From NCBI GenBank assembly GCA_025352585.1, contig JANXTD010000130.1, positions 1-7,395 of the forward strand: a stretch of DNA of 7,395 bases. Reading direction: 5' to 3'. The DNA is from Fimbriiglobus sp. (GTDB taxonomy: Bacteria; Planctomycetota; Planctomycetia; Gemmatales; Gemmataceae). The position numbers and the translations under genes were made by a program. Below, piece by piece: positions 1-5,105 of the stretch; position 1 is the first letter of the stretch, and every line of letters begins with the position of its first letter. Below the pieces are notes generated by a model. The model worked only from the letters and a program-made list of their open reading frames with translations. It was not told where the DNA came from and made no database searches.

Positions 1-1116
1 CTTCCACTCCTTCGGGGCCTCCTCGACCAGCCGCACCCGGCCGGCCTCGGCGTAGTAGGCCGCGAAGCCGACCTTGACGGGGTTGATGATCAGCTCGCCA
101 CGCAACTGGTCGAACTTGCGGTGCGCCGCCAGGCCGTCCCAGATCTCGCTCTTGTCGTCGTAAGGGGCGTCGGCATGTTTGCGGCCGATGATAATGTCCG
201 TGAAGCCGTAGTTCTGCCGGTAGATCGCGTGCATCACCGCCTCCTTGGGGCCGGCGTAGAACATCTTGATGTCCAGGCCCAACAAGTGCATGTGGTCCGA
301 GAACGGCCGGCCGACCTTGGCCCACAACGCTTCGTCAATGTCGCCCTCGCCCAAAACTTTGCCGTCAATGAGCGCGCGATACGTCTTCATCCGCGTGACG
401 GCGTCCACGTCGTCCGACTTGGTCTCGCCGACGAGGGGGTTCAGCACCGCCCCGGCGAAGTGCCCCTCGCGCGTCAGCCGTTCGAGGCCAACCACCAGGG
501 CGTACTCGTGGGCGCGGTGCAAGGCGTTGCGCGTCTGGAAGGCCACGACGCGCTGGTAGCCAACCTTGGCGAACAGCGCCCGCGACTCGGCGGGGGTCAT
601 CACCAGGTCGCCGAAGTGCGGGTTCTTCGGCTGCGGCAGCACCGAGACTTCCCCGCCCACGAGGAAGGTGCGGGGGTCGTCGTTGGCGATGCGCGCGCCG
701 GGGTGGTCGGTGCGCGTGGTGCTGTACACGGCGGCGTTGTACAGCGGCTTGTTCCAGGGGTAAACGTCCTTCAACTGCAAGTTCGCGACGACGACGCCGG
801 CCGAGTTGGTCAGCGGGTACGCCGTGCCGGTTTGCAGCGTCTTGGCGAGTTCCGCGTCCACGGGGAAGGCGAGCGGGATCGTCCAGGCGTACTTCTTGCC
901 GCCGCGAACAACGACTTCCTCCTCCATGACCTGCGTGTACTCTGCCTTGGTCATCGGCCCGGTCAAGGGCGAGAGCGCCCCGTCGGCGATGCGGTACAGC
1001 GTCGAGAGGTCGGCGTCGGACACCGGGATCGGTGGGGTGGTCAGCGCCGGCAGGGTGGCCACCGTGCGGCTCACCGGGGTCGGGACGCCGCCGTGGGGAA
1101 CGATTAGATCGGGCAT
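1..1116 (-). CDS. sat: Sulfate adenylyltransferase (ATP sulfurylase), 3' end cut by window edge
   Basis: Catalyses ATP + sulfate to adenosine 5'-phosphosulfate (APS) + PPi, the activation step of cytoplasmic sulfate assimilation. The first 372 codons are present without a stop; I expect only a short C-terminal piece to be missing. Family marks are [12 protein letters not shown] at residues 194-205, which contains the HxxH nucleotide-binding motif (H200, H203), [11 protein letters not shown] at 226-236, and GRKHADAP at 311-318. The last of these replaces the GRDHAG form common in other ATP sulfurylases. There is no APS-kinase domain in the part seen. The ATG at 1116 is preceded by AAAGGA at 1124-1129, with 7 nt spacing, which supports this start. 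It is the last visible gene of a minus-strand cluster with an APS reductase and an Rrf2 regulator. The product feeds the reductase directly. The family call is firm; the assimilatory role is inferred from the neighbours. Confidence 0.95.
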   Translation of the reverse strand, partial: MPDLIVPHGGVPTPVSRTVATLPALTTPPIPVSDADLSTLYRIADGALSPLTGPMTKAEYTQVMEEEVVVRGGKKYAWTIPLAFPVDAELAKTLQTGTAYPLTNSAGVVVANLQLKDVYPWNKPLYNAAVYSTTRTDHPGARIANDDPRTFLVGGEVSVLPQPKNPHFGDLVMTPAESRALFAKVGYQRVVAFQTRNALHRAHEYALVVGLERLTREGHFAGAVLNPLVGETKSDDVDAVTRMKTYRALIDGKVLGEGDIDEALWAKVGRPFSDHMHLLGLDIKMFYAGPKEAVMHAIYRQNYGFTDIIIGRKHADAPYDDKSEIWDGLAAHRKFDQLRGELIINPVKVGFAAYYAEAGRVRLVEEAPKEWK

Positions 1117-1141
1117 GAACTTGTCCTTTGTTACTGGTCGC

Positions 1142-1200
1142 TTGTTATTTGTGATTGGTCTTACGTGATGTTCATTGCCCTCGACCAACCCAAATAACAA
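1142..1200. repeat. AT-rich stem-loop between rrf2 and sat
   Basis: TTGTTATTTG at 1142-1151 is the exact reverse complement of CAAATAACAA at 1191-1200. TTGGTC at 1155-1160 pairs with GACCAA at 1183-1188. Together they form 16 base pairs, interrupted by a small internal loop and closed by a 22-nt loop. The element makes up much of the 108-base gap between the Rrf2 gene and sat, and is clearly richer in A and T than its surroundings. There is no T-run after the stem on the minus strand, so it does not look like a classic intrinsic terminator. It could be a transcript-processing or stability hairpin in the polycistronic mRNA, or a remnant of an interspersed repeat. Confidence 0.65.
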
Positions 1201-1224
1201 CTAACCGGGGGCAAAGCACAGGGT

Positions 1225-1662
1225 TCAAATGACGTACTGCAAGCCCTGGCCGGTCTCGACCAGCAGGGCGAGGGTCGTCTTGCGGAGGATTTTCGAGCGC
1301 GACTCCTGGATGTCGTCCCACACGCTGTGCAGCGACGCCGCCAGCGCACTGACCTCGCCGTCGCGGTTAGTCGGCCGGTTGTTCTTGGCGACCGGGGCGT
1401 CGGCGCGGTCGATCACCCCCAGCACGTCGGCCAGGCTGATCTCCTCCGGCGGCCGGGCGAGTTGGTAACCGCCGGCGGCCCCCCGCACGCTCGACACCAG
1501 CCCCGCGCCCTTCAACTGCAACAGGATTTGCACGAGGAAGCGTTGCGGGATGCCGTGCTTGTCGGCGAGGTCGGCGAGGCGCACCGGCCGCGGGTCGCCG
1601 TACTGCACGGCGAGTTCGAGCATCGCCAGCGACGCGTACTCGGCCTTCGCGGACAGGAACAT
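1225..1662 (-). CDS. Rrf2-family transcriptional regulator without cysteines
   Basis: A 145-residue winged-helix DNA-binding protein of the Rrf2 family (IscR, NsrR, CymR, RirA relatives), at the usual family length. The helix-turn-helix spans about residues 26-55, followed by the wing with the family hallmark RGAAGGYQLAR at 60-70 and then SLADVLGVID at 76-85. The protein contains no cysteine at all, so it cannot bind the Fe-S cluster used by IscR, NsrR or RirA through Cys ligands. CymR, which controls cysteine metabolism in Bacillus, is the precedent for a cluster-free member. An upstream in-frame start at 1779 would add 39 residues encoded by the GGGTGTC repeat; I reject it because ATG 1662 has a good ribosome site. 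The gene sits between the APS reductase and ATP sulfurylase genes on the same strand, which suggests control of sulfate assimilation. That role is inference. Confidence 0.9.
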   Translation of the reverse strand: MFLSAKAEYASLAMLELAVQYGDPRPVRLADLADKHGIPQRFLVQILLQLKGAGLVSSVRGAAGGYQLARPPEEISLADVLGVIDRADAPVAKNNRPTNRDGEVSALAASLHSVWDDIQESRSKILRKTTLALLVETGQGLQYVI

Positions 1663-1669
1663 CAAGCCG

Positions 1670-1676
1670 CCCCTTT
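1670..1676 (-). promoter_or_regulatory. Ribosome binding site fixing the rrf2 start
   Basis: AAAGGGG on the minus strand lies 7 nt before the ATG at 1662. It decides in favour of this start over the longer in-frame GTG-initiated reading that would translate the upstream tandem repeat. Confidence 0.7.
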
Positions 1677-1686
1677 GCGAAGAATC

Positions 1687-1788
1687 GGGTGTCGGGTGTC
1701 GGGTGTCGGGTGTCGCAGGCAGGTCATCGACAGTTCGCTCCGCACGTAGGCTTTTCCGACCAAACCCGACACCCGACACCCCACACCC
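1687..1788. repeat. GGGTGTC tandem repeats in inverted arrangement
   Basis: Four perfect head-to-tail copies of the 7-mer GGGTGTC run from 1687 to 1714. About 50 bases later come three inverted copies of GACACCC: 1768-1774, 1775-1781, and 1782-1788 with one mismatch. The two arms can fold into a long hairpin. It fills the gap between the cysH stop at 1792 and the Rrf2 start at 1662, so it would be transcribed if the genes form an operon. I recall similar 7-bp GC-rich intergenic repeats from Gemmata-type genomes. It might act as an attenuator or mRNA boundary, or be a selfish small repeat. Units are too short and unspaced for CRISPR. Confidence 0.9.
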
Positions 1789-1791
1789 GAC

Positions 1792-2541
1792 TCAGATTCC
1801 CGCCCCGTCCTTCAAGTCGGGAGGAGCGGAGGAAAGGTGCAACCCGCACTCCTTCTTGACCTGCCCCGCCCAGCGGCCGGCGCGGTCGTCCTCGCCCTCG
1901 GCGACCGCCCGCGTACACGGCCAGCAACCGATACTCGGGAACCCCTGGTCGTGCAGCGGGTTGTACGGAACGTCATGGTCGGTGATGAACTTCCAAACGT
2001 TGGCCTTGGTCCAGTTCAGCAGCGGGTTCACCTTGACGACGTTAAACTTCGCGTCCCACTGCACGACCTCGGCCGTGGTCGCCCGGTTAGCCGTCTGGTC
2101 GCGGCGAATGGCACTGATCCACGCCAGCGGGTCGTACTTGGCCATCGCCTTTTGCAGCGGCAAGACCTTGCGGTCGTGGCAGCACTGGTCCGGCCGGTGG
2201 CTGTAGACCGGCCCGCCGTGCGCTGCCTCGTACTCCGGTACGCCCGACTCGGGCAGGATGGCGATCACGTCGAGGCCGTAGCGCTTGTGGATGCGGTCCT
2301 TCAACTTCAGGGTCTCGGTGAACTGATACCCCGTGTCGAGGTTGATCAAGGTCACGCCCGGCTCGATCTCCGCGAGCATGTGCATGATGGCACAGCCCTC
2401 GGCCCCGAAGGCGGTCGCCATGAGCAGCCGGGGGTGGTACTGCCGGACGGCCCAGCGCAAGATGTCTTGCGGCGAGGCGTCAGCGAGTTCGCGGTTGGCC
2501 GCCGCGAGGGCGTCGGTGGTGACTGTCAAGTCTGTGAGCAT
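1792..2541 (-). CDS. cysH: Assimilatory [4Fe-4S] adenylyl-sulfate (APS) reductase
   Basis: Reduces APS to sulfite and AMP with thioredoxin-type electron donors in cytoplasmic sulfate assimilation. The protein is 249 residues from ATG 2541; an in-frame GTG at 2550 would add three residues, and numbering here uses that longer form. An adenylyl-binding PP-loop-like region with TAFGAEG (46-52) and NLDTGYQFTET (70-80) is followed by the cluster ligands: Cys123-Cys124 in DQCCHDRK and Cys209/Cys212 in GCWPC. The catalytic Cys235 lies in the C-terminal KKECGLH. The CC plus CxxC pattern marks APS reductases that bind a [4Fe-4S] cluster and separates them from cluster-free PAPS reductases of the E. coli type. 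This fits the neighbouring ATP sulfurylase, whose APS can be used without a kinase. It is the first gene of the minus-strand cluster. The call is firm; substrate preference is from the motif. Confidence 0.95.
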   Translation of the reverse strand: MLTDLTVTTDALAAANRELADASPQDILRWAVRQYHPRLLMATAFGAEGCAIMHMLAEIEPGVTLINLDTGYQFTETLKLKDRIHKRYGLDVIAILPESGVPEYEAAHGGPVYSHRPDQCCHDRKVLPLQKAMAKYDPLAWISAIRRDQTANRATTAEVVQWDAKFNVVKVNPLLNWTKANVWKFITDHDVPYNPLHDQGFPSIGCWPCTRAVAEGEDDRAGRWAGQVKKECGLHLSSAPPDLKDGAGI

Positions 2542-2549
2542 GGCCGGCA

Positions 2550-2554
2550 CTCCC
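2550..2554 (-). promoter_or_regulatory. Ribosome binding site supporting ATG 2541 for cysH
   Basis: GGGAG on the minus strand lies 8 nt before ATG 2541. The alternative GTG at 2550 overlaps this purine stretch and has no properly spaced site of its own, so the ATG is preferred. Confidence 0.55.
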
Positions 2555-2580
2555 GCAGTGGCATCACGATCTTTATCGGC

Positions 2581-2586
2581 ATTCTA
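2581..2586 (-). promoter_or_regulatory. Possible -10 box of the cysH cluster promoter
   Basis: TAGAAT on the minus strand matches TATAAT at five of six positions and lies about 40 nt upstream of the cysH start. The expected -35 position, around 2604-2609, reads GAAAGC, a poor match to TTGACA, so this is only a candidate. No clear inverted-repeat operator for the Rrf2 protein was found in 2551-2707. Confidence 0.3.
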
Positions 2587-2678
2587 AGGATTGCGGCAAG
2601 AGCGCTTTCCGGCGGCAGGATTGAGCGGCGGGTAATCGTGCGGGAAGTTTGAGCGTGACGGCGGGCCGCGGAGGTGGG

Positions 2679-2684
2679 TAGAAT
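2679..2684 (+). promoter_or_regulatory. Possible -10 box of HNH cassette 1
   Basis: TAGAAT lies 23 nt before the ATG at 2708. GTGACG at 2655-2660 is a weak -35 candidate with an 18-nt spacer. The same GGTAGA-like block appears before cassette 2 at an almost equal distance from the start, which raises its credibility. A ribosome site GGAGGG at 2696-2701 follows, 6 nt before the ATG. Confidence 0.4.
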
Positions 2685-2707
2685 GTCATCAGAACGGAGG
2701 GCGGGAG

Positions 2708-3313
2708 ATGAACGCAACGAGTGAGCGTAGCCATCAGTTAAGGGAATTGGACTCGGTTCGAACTTTAAGCTACGAGATAAAACAGAAATATCGGGGCAAG
2801 CTCGATCAAATTGACGGCATCATGCTGGACGCCGCCGCGATATTCGTGGCCACCTGCCTCAAGTTATCTGCTGAAGACTTAGAAATTCAACGATCGAGGA
2901 CTAGGCTGTTAGAAATGTGGCATAGCGGTGCCGACATGCTAGATGCATTTCAGCATTGGAACTCAACAGTATCAAGTACTAGCATCGGGTCGTTCATCAG
3001 GGACGAACTCCCTACGTCTTCAGTGTTACTCGATAAAATAGAGCAAATTTTCGTCGAAGTCATGACACACCTCGCTACGAGGTGGCTTTTGGCTCGCTCC
3101 GAAAATGAACCACGTGGTGTGCTTTACGAGCGCATCGCCGCACTACGTCCAGTCGAGCAGAATAAGCAACTCCAGGAGTTAATGGAGAAGAACAACGAGG
3201 GCACGATTACCCCAAAAGAACACGCCGTACTCGCGCGGCTCAACGAGTTTTTCGACACGTTGCAGTCGATCATCGACGACGCGATTACCGCCACACGCCA
3301 GAAGGCGTCGTGA
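2708..3313 (+). CDS. Uncharacterised helical protein, first gene of HNH cassette 1
   Basis: A 201-residue soluble protein I cannot assign to a named family. It has no signal peptide or membrane segment and looks mostly alpha-helical and charged. Its C-terminal half (122-195) aligns without gaps to residues 66-139 of the protein at 3860-4297, with 36 of 74 identical by hand count. Shared blocks are LATRWL, EPR, ERIAAL and the turn NNEGTITPKE (NTEGTLTPGE in the paralogue). The N-terminal half is about 55 residues longer than in the paralogue and shows only faint similarity. It ends in TGA at 3311-3313, overlapping the GTG start of the nuclease frame. Three sampled 60-base lines of its N-terminal half are 40, 48 and 43% GC, and two of the conserved half are 55%. 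A matching line of the paralogue is 77%, so the gene looks recently acquired or mosaic. Possible roles are antitoxin, regulator or partner of the nuclease; none is shown by the sequence. Confidence 0.85.
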   Translation: MNATSERSHQLRELDSVRTLSYEIKQKYRGKLDQIDGIMLDAAAIFVATCLKLSAEDLEIQRSRTRLLEMWHSGADMLDAFQHWNSTVSSTSIGSFIRDELPTSSVLLDKIEQIFVEVMTHLATRWLLARSENEPRGVLYERIAALRPVEQNKQLQELMEKNNEGTITPKEHAVLARLNEFFDTLQSIIDDAITATRQKAS

Positions 3314-3775
3314 GCGAGGCCGCCGACGGGCCGGACGTACCGCTCTCGGCGGCCAAGAAGCGAGCGGTCGTCGAGAGTCGGGGCCGCAGAGCGTTGCGAA
3401 TATTGCAGGATGTATGAGCCGGGCCAGGGCGGCGAATACCACGTCGAACACATCAGCCCGACCAGTCGAGGCGGCTCGGACGACATGGACAATTTGGCGT
3501 GGTCGTGTTCGCGCTGCAACTTCTCAAAATCGAACCGCGTGGAACTGCTCGACCCTGAAACCGGCGAACAGGCACAGATGTTCCACGCGAGAACGATGGA
3601 CTGGACGGACCACTTCGAGTGGTCGGGGCACCTGATCGTCGGGCGCACGCCGACGGGCCGGGCGTTGATCCACGCGCTCGACTTGAACTCGGCCAAGCGC
3701 ATCCGAATCCGGGCGCGGGATGAACTGTGCGGCGACTTCCCGCCCCAAAGCCGTGCGACACCGATCGAGGAGTAG
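3310..3775 (+). pseudogene. HNH endonuclease of cassette 1, frame interrupted by one extra G
   Basis: The GTG at 3310 overlaps the previous stop as GTGA and reads MSEAADGPDVPLSAAKKR onward, but ends after 35 residues at TGA 3415-3417. The +1 frame carries the rest: CEYC coded at 3395-3406, VEHISP, NLAWSCSRCN, and on to TAG 3773-3775. Dropping one base from the GGGG run at 3380-3383 joins both parts into a 154-residue protein. It then aligns gaplessly to the intact nuclease at 4294-4743 (78 of 145 identical). The repaired protein has zinc cysteines C29/C32 and C66/C69, and active-site H47, N61 and N70. Its reading starts and keeps every key residue, so the lesion is either recent, a sequencing error, or a recoding site. 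Starting at ATG 3410 instead would give a 121-residue protein lacking the first zinc pair. Confidence 0.85.
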
Positions 3776-3828
3776 CTTTGACCTCCTCGCGCTTCGGCGA
3801 CACGCCGTGTTCCGCCTGCGGGGTGTGG

Positions 3829-3853
3829 TAGATTCTGGGTGTCACGAGAGGAG
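3829..3853 (+). promoter_or_regulatory. Candidate -10 box and ribosome site of HNH cassette 2
   Basis: TAGATT at 3829-3834 lies 25 nt before ATG 3860 and resembles the TAGAAT before cassette 1 in sequence and position. AGAGGAG at 3847-3853 is a strong ribosome site, 6 nt before that ATG. It rules out the in-frame GTG at 3839 as start. No convincing -35 element is visible. The presence of its own promoter-like block suggests that cassette 2 can be transcribed independently of cassette 1. Confidence 0.45.
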
Positions 3854-3859
3854 CCGTTC

Positions 3860-4297
3860 ATGAACACGACTGTGGACATCGATCACGAGTTGAGCCAGTA
3901 CGAGGGAGCCTGCGCGGGGTTCGACCCACTGCGGCCGGACGCGCGGGTCGAACTCGGTCGTCGTTGGCGTCTGGGGATCACCGTTTTTGACGCCCTACAG
4001 GCTGCCGAGGCTCCCCCGGACGAGTTGTCACGGCTTCAGGCCGCCGTCGCGGCTTTGGCAACCCGTTGGTTACAGCGGCGCTCCCCGACGGAGCCGCGCG
4101 ACCGCGTCGTCGAGCGCATCGCCGCACTCAAGGTTTCGGAGCTGAACGACAGGCTCGGCGAGTTGACGCCGAGGAACACGGAGGGCACGCTGACGCCCGG
4201 AGAGCGTACCGAGTTCGAGCGGCTGCACGACCGACTCGACTTCTTCCAAGACGCCCTCTCCTCCGCGATCCAAGCCCTCCCGCCTGGCGGCTCGTGA
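3860..4297 (+). CDS. Uncharacterised helical protein, first gene of HNH cassette 2
   Basis: A 145-residue protein of unknown function, paralogous to the C-terminal part of the product of 2708-3313. Residues 66-139 carry the shared module: LATRWL, EPR, ERIAAL, a short gap, NTEGTLTPGE at 106-115, then a charged amphipathic helix. The N-terminal 65 residues are acidic to mixed, and include RVELGRRW (29-36), which weakly matches RTRLLEMW in the paralogue. There is no signal peptide or membrane helix. The GC-rich composition fits the host, unlike its partner in cassette 1. Its TGA at 4295-4297 overlaps the GTG of the HNH gene, a 4-base overlap that implies translational coupling and joint function. 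I recall EGTLTPEE-type small proteins beside HNH genes in planctomycetes and cyanobacteria, but know of no established function. Candidate roles are antitoxin or accessory DNA-binding partner. Confidence 0.85.
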   Translation: MNTTVDIDHELSQYEGACAGFDPLRPDARVELGRRWRLGITVFDALQAAEAPPDELSRLQAAVAALATRWLQRRSPTEPRDRVVERIAALKVSELNDRLGELTPRNTEGTLTPGERTEFERLHDRLDFFQDALSSAIQALPPGGS

Positions 4298-4743
4298 GCG
4301 GTAAACTTCCCGACCCGCCTCCCCGACTGTCCCAAGCCGCGAAGCGTCAATTCGTCTCGGGCCGCGCCGGCGGTCGGTGCGAATACTGTCGCGCTGTCGA
4401 GGCCGGCCAGTTGGCGACGTTTGAAGTCGAACACGTCGTGCCGTCGGGCGGAGGCGGGTCGAGCGAGGTGGAAAACTTGGCGTGGGCGTGCGGGCGGTGT
4501 AACCGCTCGAAGTCCGACCGCGTCGAACTGACCGACCCTGAAACCGGCGCGACGGTCACGGTCTTCGACCCGCGGGCCATGCGGTGGCGCGACCACTTCG
4601 CCTGGCGGGGTCACGAACTCGTCGGCCGAACGCCCCTCGGTGGGGCGCTCGTCGAAGCCCTCGGCTTGAACTCCGCCCGGCGAGTCGCGATCCGCCTAGA
4701 CGAGCAAGTCCTCGGGCGCTTCCCGCCCCCCGACGACGGGTAA
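4294..4743 (+). CDS. HNH endonuclease (zinc-binding, HNN-type) of cassette 2
   Basis: A 149-residue small nuclease with an intact HNH (beta-beta-alpha metal) fold signature. Zinc ligands are C29/C32 in CEYC and C66/C69 in CGRC. The catalytic motif has H47 in EVEH, N61 in ENLAW and N70 in CNRSK, with Asn replacing the final His as is common in this subgroup. Downstream come RVELTDPETG (76-85), WRDHF (98-102) and VGRTPLGGAL (110-119), a tail I associate with a widespread planctomycete and cyanobacterial HNH family. The start is GTG 4294, overlapping the previous TGA; a longer open reading from 4066 merely runs through the preceding gene. Cleavage of DNA is expected from the family, but the target, and whether it serves defence, toxin activity or mobility, cannot be told from sequence. 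No methyltransferase, transposase or intron boundary lies next to it. It is the intact copy of the duplicated pair. Confidence 0.92.
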   Translation: MSGKLPDPPPRLSQAAKRQFVSGRAGGRCEYCRAVEAGQLATFEVEHVVPSGGGGSSEVENLAWACGRCNRSKSDRVELTDPETGATVTVFDPRAMRWRDHFAWRGHELVGRTPLGGALVEALGLNSARRVAIRLDEQVLGRFPPPDDG

Positions 4744-4747
4744 ACTA

Positions 4748-4761
4748 CCGCCCCACGGCGG
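4748..4761. terminator. Short GC hairpin between convergent genes
   Basis: CCGCC at 4748-4752 pairs with GGCGG at 4757-4761 around a 4-base loop, in the 31-base gap between the convergent HNH gene and the 95-residue gene. There is no T-run, so terminator function is only suggested by position. Confidence 0.25.
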
Positions 4762-4774
4762 ACCCGCCGGCGAC

Positions 4775-5062
4775 CTACTTCCGCCGCTTGCGGCCGGTGC
4801 CGTTGGCGTTCGCCACCAGCTTGCGGACGTTGGCGACCGTCAACAGGGCGAGGTGCTCCGGGAGAACCCACACGACGTTCGAGTGGTACTTTCCCCACTG
4901 GTCGCGGAGGCGGAACGAGATCGTGTGGTCGCGGGGGGCGCGGTGACCGCCGGAGGCACTGTGGCCGCCGAACACCGGCTCACAGTCCGGGAACGCCGCG
5001 CGGATCACGCCCGCGGCGTGGGCCATCTCGTCGCCAACAGCTTTGCGGTTGACACTCGCCAT
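4775..5062 (-). CDS. Small conserved-looking protein of unknown function
   Basis: A 95-residue protein I do not recognise. ATG 5062 is preceded by a strong ribosome site, GGAGGGG at 5070-5076, with 7 nt spacing. This makes it a real gene and excludes the longer reading into the neighbouring signalling gene. It has an Ala-rich N-terminal helix (MASVNRKAVGDEMAHAAG), one cysteine (C27), a Gly/His-rich stretch GGHSASGGH at 32-40, a beta-like middle HTISFRLRD (46-54), and a hydrophobic segment VVWVLPEHLALLTV (63-76), probably too broken up to span a membrane. The tail is strongly basic (RKRRK at the C-terminus). It lies 43 bases downstream of the kinase/HD-GYP gene on the same strand and may be co-transcribed with it. 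A nucleic-acid-binding role is conceivable from the basic tail but unsupported otherwise. Confidence 0.75.
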   Translation of the reverse strand: MASVNRKAVGDEMAHAAGVIRAAFPDCEPVFGGHSASGGHRAPRDHTISFRLRDQWGKYHSNVVWVLPEHLALLTVANVRKLVANANGTGRKRRK

Positions 5063-5105
5063 TGTAAAACCCCTCCAGTCGCTGACACCCTTGGCTCGCC
5101 GGGCG

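Noticed and set aside
121..1107. Long plus-strand reading frame of 328 codons
   Set aside because: It is the antisense shadow of sat, whose minus-strand translation carries the clear ATP sulfurylase motifs. Its Arg/Val/Gly-rich composition is typical of GC-rich shadow frames.
1663..1779. N-terminal extension of the Rrf2 protein
   Set aside because: The 39 extra residues are translated from the GGGTGTC repeat, and ATG 1662 has a well-spaced ribosome site.
1687..1788. Possible CRISPR array
   Set aside because: The units are 7 bases long with no spacers, and no cas genes are nearby.
1550..2652. Plus-strand frames of 218 and 271 codons across cysH
   Set aside because: They lie antisense to the APS reductase and the Rrf2 gene and resemble no protein. 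The minus strand has the conserved cysteines and catalytic motifs.
3410..3775. ATG 3410 as the real start of a 121-residue HNH protein
   Set aside because: It would drop the CEYC zinc pair coded in the same frame just upstream and lacks a spaced ribosome site. The frameshifted GTG 3310 start matches the intact paralogue.
3124..3879. Minus-strand frame of 251 codons across cassette 1
   Set aside because: It is antisense to two homologous plus-strand genes and shows no recognisable motif.
4066..4293. Upstream extension of the second HNH protein
   Set aside because: This stretch runs in another frame through the preceding gene. GTG 4294 in the GTGA overlap, with matching N-termini in both copies, is the better start.
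2708..4743. Group I or II intron, or transposon carrying the HNH genes
   Set aside because: No intron boundaries, reverse transcriptase, transposase, terminal inverted repeats or target-site duplication were visible around the cassettes.
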